The notes under the pieces are model-generated. The model searched no databases. It was not told the origin of the DNA and was given only the letters and a program-made list of their open reading frames with translations. The translations under genes were made by a program, and so were the position numbers. Source: Sphingopyxis macrogoltabida (GTDB lineage: Bacteria; Pseudomonadota; Alphaproteobacteria; Sphingomonadales; Sphingomonadaceae). From it: 26,434 nt of DNA. Location of the stretch: positions 1 to 26,434 of the forward strand of contig QFPJ01000039.1 of assembly GCA_003241685.1 (NCBI GenBank), in the 5' to 3' direction. Positions 22,501 to 26,434 of this stretch are shown here, in pieces (position 1 is the first letter of the stretch; each line of letters starts with the position of its first letter).

Positions 22501-23660
22501 GCGACGGGGCTTTTGCGAACGACGATATGGCGCTGCACGCGCATCTGATCGGGCGCCAGGGATCGCGCGCCGATCTCAATACGCCCGTGCTGATCGTCGA
22601 GGAGGAGGCGCTCGATCGCAATATCGCGGCGATGGCGGCGATCGCGATGCGGCATGGCGTCGGCCTGCGCCCCCATGCGAAGACGCACAAGAGCGTCGAC
22701 ATCGCGCGGCGCCAGATCGCGGCGGGGGCGGCGGGCGTCTGCTGCGCCAAGATCGGCGAGGCGGAGGTGATGGCGGCGGGCGGGATCGGCGGCATCCTCA
22801 TCACCTCGCCCGTCGCGGCGCCGCGCGCGATCGAGCGGCTCGCCGCGCTCGCCGCCCGCACGCCGGGGCTGATGGCGGTCGCCGACCATCCGGCGGTGGT
22901 CGATCGCATCGCTGCGGCGCTCGACGCGGCGGGGGCGAGGCTCGACATGCTGATCGACATCGACCCCGGCATCGCGCGCACCGGCGTCGCCTCGCCGGAC
23001 AAGGCGGTCGAGCTGGCCGGGGCGATCGCGGCGCATCCGGCGCTGCGCTGGCGCGGCGTGCAATTTTACTGCGGGTCGCAGCAGCATATCGAGGATTATG
23101 GCGAACGCCGCGCGGCGATCGCCGACCGCACCGCCTATCTGGAAAGCGTCATCGCGGCGCTGGCCGATGCCGGCCATGTGCCCGACATCGTCACCGGATC
23201 GGGGACGGGGACGCACCGCATCGACCTGGAGCTGGGCGTCTTTACCGAACTTCAGGCGGGTTCCTATGTCTTCATGGACAAGCAATATCTCGATTGCGAC
23301 CTGACCGGCGACGGGACGGTGCCGTTCGCAACCGCGCTGGGCGTCGATGCGCGCGTGGTCAGCGCCAATCATTCGGGACTGGTCACGATCGATGCCGGCT
23401 TCAAGGCGCTGTCGACCGACGGCGGCGTCGCGGTCGTGCGGCGGGGGGCGCCGGAAGCCGCGCATTTCGCCTTCATGGGCGATGAGCATTCCGCGCTGAT
23501 CGCGCCCGGCATCGGCGATGCGATGGCGCCCGGCGATCCGGTGTCGCTGACGGTTCCGCACTGCGACCCGACGGTCAATCTTTATGGCCACTATCATGTC
23601 GTGTCGGGCGATACGCTGGTCGCGATCTGGCCGATCGGTGCGCGCGGCCGTTCGCGTTAG
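22497..23660 (+). CDS. DSD1-family PLP enzyme (D-threonine aldolase / D-serine dehydratase-like)
   Basis: A fold-type III PLP enzyme of 387 residues that acts on D-amino acids with a 3-hydroxyl group. The alanine-racemase-like barrel at the N-terminus carries the PLP lysine in RPHAKTHKS (Lys62). The C-terminal domain has the divalent-metal site HCDPTVNLY near 355, the His and Cys ligands known from D-threonine aldolase and D-serine dehydratase. VGSGTG-like and FYCGSQQH segments match the PLP phosphate and substrate loops. It is distinct from alanine racemase, which lacks the HCD metal site. Possible reactions are retro-aldol cleavage of D-threonine or D-3-hydroxyaspartate, or D-serine deamination; the sequence does not decide. 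It is translationally coupled to the lactone oxidase gene and followed, 91 bp later, by PBP1A. Confidence 0.9.
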   Translation: MSDGAFANDDMALHAHLIGRQGSRADLNTPVLIVEEEALDRNIAAMAAIAMRHGVGLRPHAKTHKSVDIARRQIAAGAAGVCCAKIGEAEVMAAGGIGGILITSPVAAPRAIERLAALAARTPGLMAVADHPAVVDRIAAALDAAGARLDMLIDIDPGIARTGVASPDKAVELAGAIAAHPALRWRGVQFYCGSQQHIEDYGERRAAIADRTAYLESVIAALADAGHVPDIVTGSGTGTHRIDLELGVFTELQAGSYVFMDKQYLDCDLTGDGTVPFATALGVDARVVSANHSGLVTIDAGFKALSTDGGVAVVRRGAPEAAHFAFMGDEHSALIAPGIGDAMAPGDPVSLTVPHCDPTVNLYGHYHVVSGDTLVAIWPIGARGRSR

Positions 23661-23751
23661 CGCGCCCGCGCCGACCGGCGGCATCCGCGATCGACGACCC
23701 GCCGCAACCATGCTTCCCTTTCGCCGATGCAGGCTTTAGAGGCAGGGGCCT

Positions 23752-26271
23752 ATGCCCGCCGACAGCACCTCGTCCCATTTTCGCCTGCGGCTCCGCCGCG
23801 ACAGCAATGCCGTCATCGGCTGGCTGCGCGCCATGTGGGGGCGGCGCTGGTTCCGCTGGCTCGCCTGGCTCGCGCTGGCGGGGCTGCTGGCCCTGCTCGC
23901 GCTGTGGGCCTTGTTCGCGCGCAACCTGCCCTCGGTCGACCAGCTTCGCGACTATGAACCGCCGCTGCCGACAATGGTCCGCGACGGCGAGGGCAAGCCG
24001 GTGCACAGCTATGCCCGCGAACGGCGCGTCCAGCTCGACTATGGCGAATATCCGCAGTTGCTGGTGCGCTCCTTCCTCGCGGCGGAGGACAAGACCTTCT
24101 TCGAACATGGCGGGATCGATTATCCCGGCATCGCGACGGCGATCGTCACCAACCTGTCGAGCGACGGACGCCCGGTCGGCGCCTCCACGATCACGCAGCA
24201 GGTCGCGAAGAATCTGCTGCTGACCAACGAGGTCAGCTATACGCGCAAGATTCGCGAGGCGATCCTGGCGATGCGCATCGAAAATGCGCTGACCAAGGAA
24301 CAGATTCTCGAGCTTTACCTCAACGAAATCCCGCTCGGCCGGCGCAGCTTCGGCGTGCAGGCCGCCAGCCGCGCCTATTTCGACAAGGATGTCGACCAGC
24401 TTCAGCTGCACGAAATGGCGTTCCTGGCGATCCTGCCGAAAGCGCCCGAACGCTATGGCCGGGCGCGGTATGAGCGCGACGCGCTAGCACGGCGCAACTT
24501 CGTGCTCGGGTCGATGCAGGCGAACGGCTGGATCACGGCGGCGCAGCGCGACGCCGCGCGCGCGATGCCGCTGGGCCTGACGAGCAGCGGCAACCGGGCG
24601 GTCGCGCAGGTCGGCGGCTATTATATGGAAGAGGTCCGGCGCCAGTTGATCGCGACTTTCGGCGAAACCGCCGAAGACGGGCCGCACAGCGTCTATGCCG
24701 GCGGCCTGTGGGTGCGCACGCCCTTTGACAGCGCGATGCAGACCGCGACGACCAGCGCGCTGCGCCGCGGCCTGATCCGCTATGACGCGGGCAAGGGCTG
24801 GTCGGGGCCGATCGCGACGATCGAGGCGGACGACCAATGGTCCAGCCGCCTGGCATCGAGCTTCATCGGCATCGATTACGACGATTGGCGCGTCGCCGCG
24901 GTGCTGTCGAAATCGGGCGGCGAGGCGCAGATCGGCTTTGCCGACGGCACCACCGGACGCCTGCCCGCCAGCGCCGCGAGCATGGGCTATCGCAAGACCG
25001 GCGGCAGCGCCTTTTCGGCGATGCGGCCGGGCGACCTGATCGCGGTCAAGGCGACCGGCGGAACCAGCTATGCGCTGCGCAACATTCCCGAAGTGTCGGG
25101 CGGCATGATCGTCGAAAGCCCGCATTCGGGCCGTATTTACGCGATGCAGGGCGGCTTCGACGTGCGCCTGTCGCCCTTCAATCGCGCGACCCAGGCCGAA
25201 CGCCAGCCGGGGTCGACGATCAAGCCCTTCGTCTATGCCGCCGCGCTGGACAATGGGATGACCCCGGCGACGATGATCGTCGACGGCCCCTTCTGCGTCT
25301 ATCAAGGCGCGCGTTTCGGCAACAAATGCTTCCGCAACTTTGGCGGATCGGGCGGGTCGGGCGAACATACGATGCGCTGGGGCCTCGAACAGTCGCGGAA
25401 CCTGATGACGGTGCGCGCGGCGAGCCAGGTCGGGATGGAACCGATCATCGACACGATCAAGGCGGTCGGCATCGGCCAGCACGAGCCCTATCTGTCGACT
25501 GCGCTCGGTGCGGGGTCGACGACGGTCGAACGGATCACCAACGCCTATGCGATTATGGCCAACCACGGCCGCGAGTTGAAACCGCGCGTCATCGATTATG
25601 CGCAGGACCGCCGCGGCAAGGTGATTTTCCCGAAAAACTGGCGTGCGTGCGACGGGTGCAACATGGACGACTGGGACGGCAAGCCGATGCCGCGCTTCCA
25701 GCCGTCGGGCAAGCAGGTGATGGACCCGATCACTGCCTATCAGGTCGTGCACATGCTTGAAGGCGTGGTGCAGCGCGGCACCGCGGTGCGGCTGCGCGAC
25801 CTGGGCGTGCCGCTGTTCGGCAAGACGGGCACGACCACCGGCCCCAACGACGTCTGGTTCGTCGGCGGGACGCCCGACGTCATCGCGGGCGTCTATATCG
25901 GCTTCGACCAGCCGCGCAGCATGGGCGGCTATGCCCAGGGCGGCAGCCTGGCGGCGCCGATCTTCAAGCAGTTTGCCGAAGAGGCGCTGGCCGACCGGCA
26001 ACCGATTCCCTTTGCCGCGCCCAAGGGCGTGCGCATGGTCCGCATCGATCGCCAGTCGGGACGGCGCGTCTATGGCAGCTGGCCGGGCACCGACCCGAAG
26101 GCATCGATCATCTGGGAGGCGTTCAAGCCCGAAAGCGAGCCGCGGCGCACGATTCGCAAGGAAGAAATTCGCCCGGCCGCGCCATCGCAGCGTCAGGACG
26201 TGCCGGTGCGCGAAGAGGGCGGGCGGCGCAGCGACAGCGACTTCCTCGACGATCGCGGCGGGATCATCTGA
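23752..26271 (+). CDS. mrcA: Penicillin-binding protein 1A (bifunctional glycosyltransferase/transpeptidase)
   Basis: Polymerises and cross-links peptidoglycan from lipid II; inner-membrane anchored with the catalytic part in the periplasm. The 839-residue protein has a short basic cytoplasmic start, a membrane segment at about 42-63, and a GT51 domain with AAEDKTFFEHGGID (catalytic Glu near 112), GASTITQQVAKN and ILELYLNEIPLG. An OB-like insert follows. The transpeptidase domain has the SxxK motif in GSTIKPF (Ser near 487), SRN near 548 and KTGTT near 690. It ends in a charged, Arg/Glu/Pro-rich tail of about 60 residues. The ribosome site is AGGGG before ATG 23752. It is normally found near the AmiC gene in related genomes; here two metabolic genes lie between. 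Confidence 0.95.
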   Translation: MPADSTSSHFRLRLRRDSNAVIGWLRAMWGRRWFRWLAWLALAGLLALLALWALFARNLPSVDQLRDYEPPLPTMVRDGEGKPVHSYARERRVQLDYGEYPQLLVRSFLAAEDKTFFEHGGIDYPGIATAIVTNLSSDGRPVGASTITQQVAKNLLLTNEVSYTRKIREAILAMRIENALTKEQILELYLNEIPLGRRSFGVQAASRAYFDKDVDQLQLHEMAFLAILPKAPERYGRARYERDALARRNFVLGSMQANGWITAAQRDAARAMPLGLTSSGNRAVAQVGGYYMEEVRRQLIATFGETAEDGPHSVYAGGLWVRTPFDSAMQTATTSALRRGLIRYDAGKGWSGPIATIEADDQWSSRLASSFIGIDYDDWRVAAVLSKSGGEAQIGFADGTTGRLPASAASMGYRKTGGSAFSAMRPGDLIAVKATGGTSYALRNIPEVSGGMIVESPHSGRIYAMQGGFDVRLSPFNRATQAERQPGSTIKPFVYAAALDNGMTPATMIVDGPFCVYQGARFGNKCFRNFGGSGGSGEHTMRWGLEQSRNLMTVRAASQVGMEPIIDTIKAVGIGQHEPYLSTALGAGSTTVERITNAYAIMANHGRELKPRVIDYAQDRRGKVIFPKNWRACDGCNMDDWDGKPMPRFQPSGKQVMDPITAYQVVHMLEGVVQRGTAVRLRDLGVPLFGKTGTTTGPNDVWFVGGTPDVIAGVYIGFDQPRSMGGYAQGGSLAAPIFKQFAEEALADRQPIPFAAPKGVRMVRIDRQSGRRVYGSWPGTDPKASIIWEAFKPESEPRRTIRKEEIRPAAPSQRQDVPVREEGGRRSDSDFLDDRGGII

Positions 26272-26295
26272 CCCGCCGACGGCTTTCCCTCTCGC

Positions 26296-26318
26296 GCGCC
26301 AGCCTCTATGGCCGGCGC
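26296..26318. terminator. Imperfect stem-loop after mrcA
   Basis: GCGCC-A-GCC pairs with GGC-C-GGCGC around TCTAT, with one A-C mismatch, 24 bases after the mrcA stop. No U-run follows on the plus strand. It may end mrcA transcription. It also lies where the left end of the adjoining insertion sequence could begin. Confidence 0.35.
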
Positions 26319-26319
26319 A

Positions 26320-26434
26320 ACTTGATGATGTGGACGCCCCTGCACCGGTCCGCAGCCGCTATGCTGCGAGTCGGTCACCCGAACAGAAAGAGGAGCGTTC
26401 ACGATGAGGATTGCGACGATAGGACTGGATCTGG
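26320..26434 (+). mobile_element. Left end of an IS110-family insertion sequence (cut by the window edge)
   Basis: The stretch before the transposase start holds an extended stem-loop (26344-26375: outer ACCG/CGGT, inner CGCAGC/GCTGCG, loop CGCTAT) and no other gene. IS110-family elements have non-coding ends; in some subgroups the left end encodes the bridge RNA that chooses target and donor. The exact boundary is not visible without the right end or an empty site, so the start given is approximate. Confidence 0.5.
26404..26434 (+). CDS. IS110-family transposase, first ten codons only
   Basis: The frame begins MRIATIGLDL and runs off the window. This matches the start of IS110/IS1111-type DEDD transposases, in which GLDLAK carries the first catalytic Asp of the RuvC-like domain. 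A good ribosome site (GAGGAG, 8 bases before the ATG) supports a real start. The call rests on only ten residues plus the context of a non-coding hairpin region, so another actin-like or RuvC-fold protein is possible. Confidence 0.65.
   Translation, partial: MRIATIGLDL

Noticed and set aside
1..26434. CRISPR arrays, phage genes, toxin-antitoxin pairs or a secondary-metabolite cluster
   Set aside because: No regular direct repeats with spacers, no phage structural genes and no biosynthetic core genes were seen.

Overview
The window is high-GC DNA (by eye well above 60 percent) from an alphaproteobacterium, most likely a sphingomonad (Sphingopyxis-like). This placement is an inference. It rests on RNase E with a split S1 domain, the rne / amidase / PBP1A neighbourhood, a TonB receptor beside a TPR-sulfotransferase, a DsbA-like protein with a CGFC active site, and short interspersed palindromes. 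No rRNA, tRNA or CRISPR array was found. The core is chromosomal housekeeping with metabolic modules set between the genes.

Left part (1-4,400): tadA (+) converges on a class III sirtuin gene (-) across a strong stem-loop. The sirtuin diverges from dapB (+) across a palindromic repeat. dapB is coupled to nth (endonuclease III), and a secreted M20 metallopeptidase follows.

Middle left (4,400-9,130): a BetI-like TetR repressor gene (-) faces a two-gene operon (+) of a Rieske oxygenase alpha subunit and a PYROXD2/phytoene-desaturase-like FAD oxidoreductase. The divergent gap is 33 bp, and a 22-bp near-perfect palindrome occupies most of it. The FAD gene overlaps tail-to-tail by 39 bp with an APC-family permease gene (-).

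Middle (7,824-19,286, all minus strand), in transcription order: rne, a BepA-like M48 metalloprotease, a membrane-anchored DsbA-like oxidoreductase with a long cytoplasmic tail, a TPR-sulfotransferase, a TonB-dependent receptor and the APC permease. The M48/DsbA pair suggests envelope protein maturation. The receptor/permease pair looks like an uptake route.

Right part (19,287-26,434): a 604-bp divergent intergenic region holds what looks like a long structured rne leader and the promoter of an AmiC-type amidase. The amidase is followed by a coupled pair, an aldonolactone oxidase and a DSD1/D-threonine-aldolase-type PLP enzyme, and then by mrcA (PBP1A). The pair sits between two peptidoglycan genes that I recall as close neighbours in related genomes. 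The window ends inside the first codons of an IS110-family transposase whose 5' end lies just after mrcA.

No single gene here is of an unknown class. The best leads for new biology are the TetR/Rieske/FAD module with its compact operator, the IS110-type left end beside the mrcA hairpin, the rne leader, and the DsbA fusion next to BepA.
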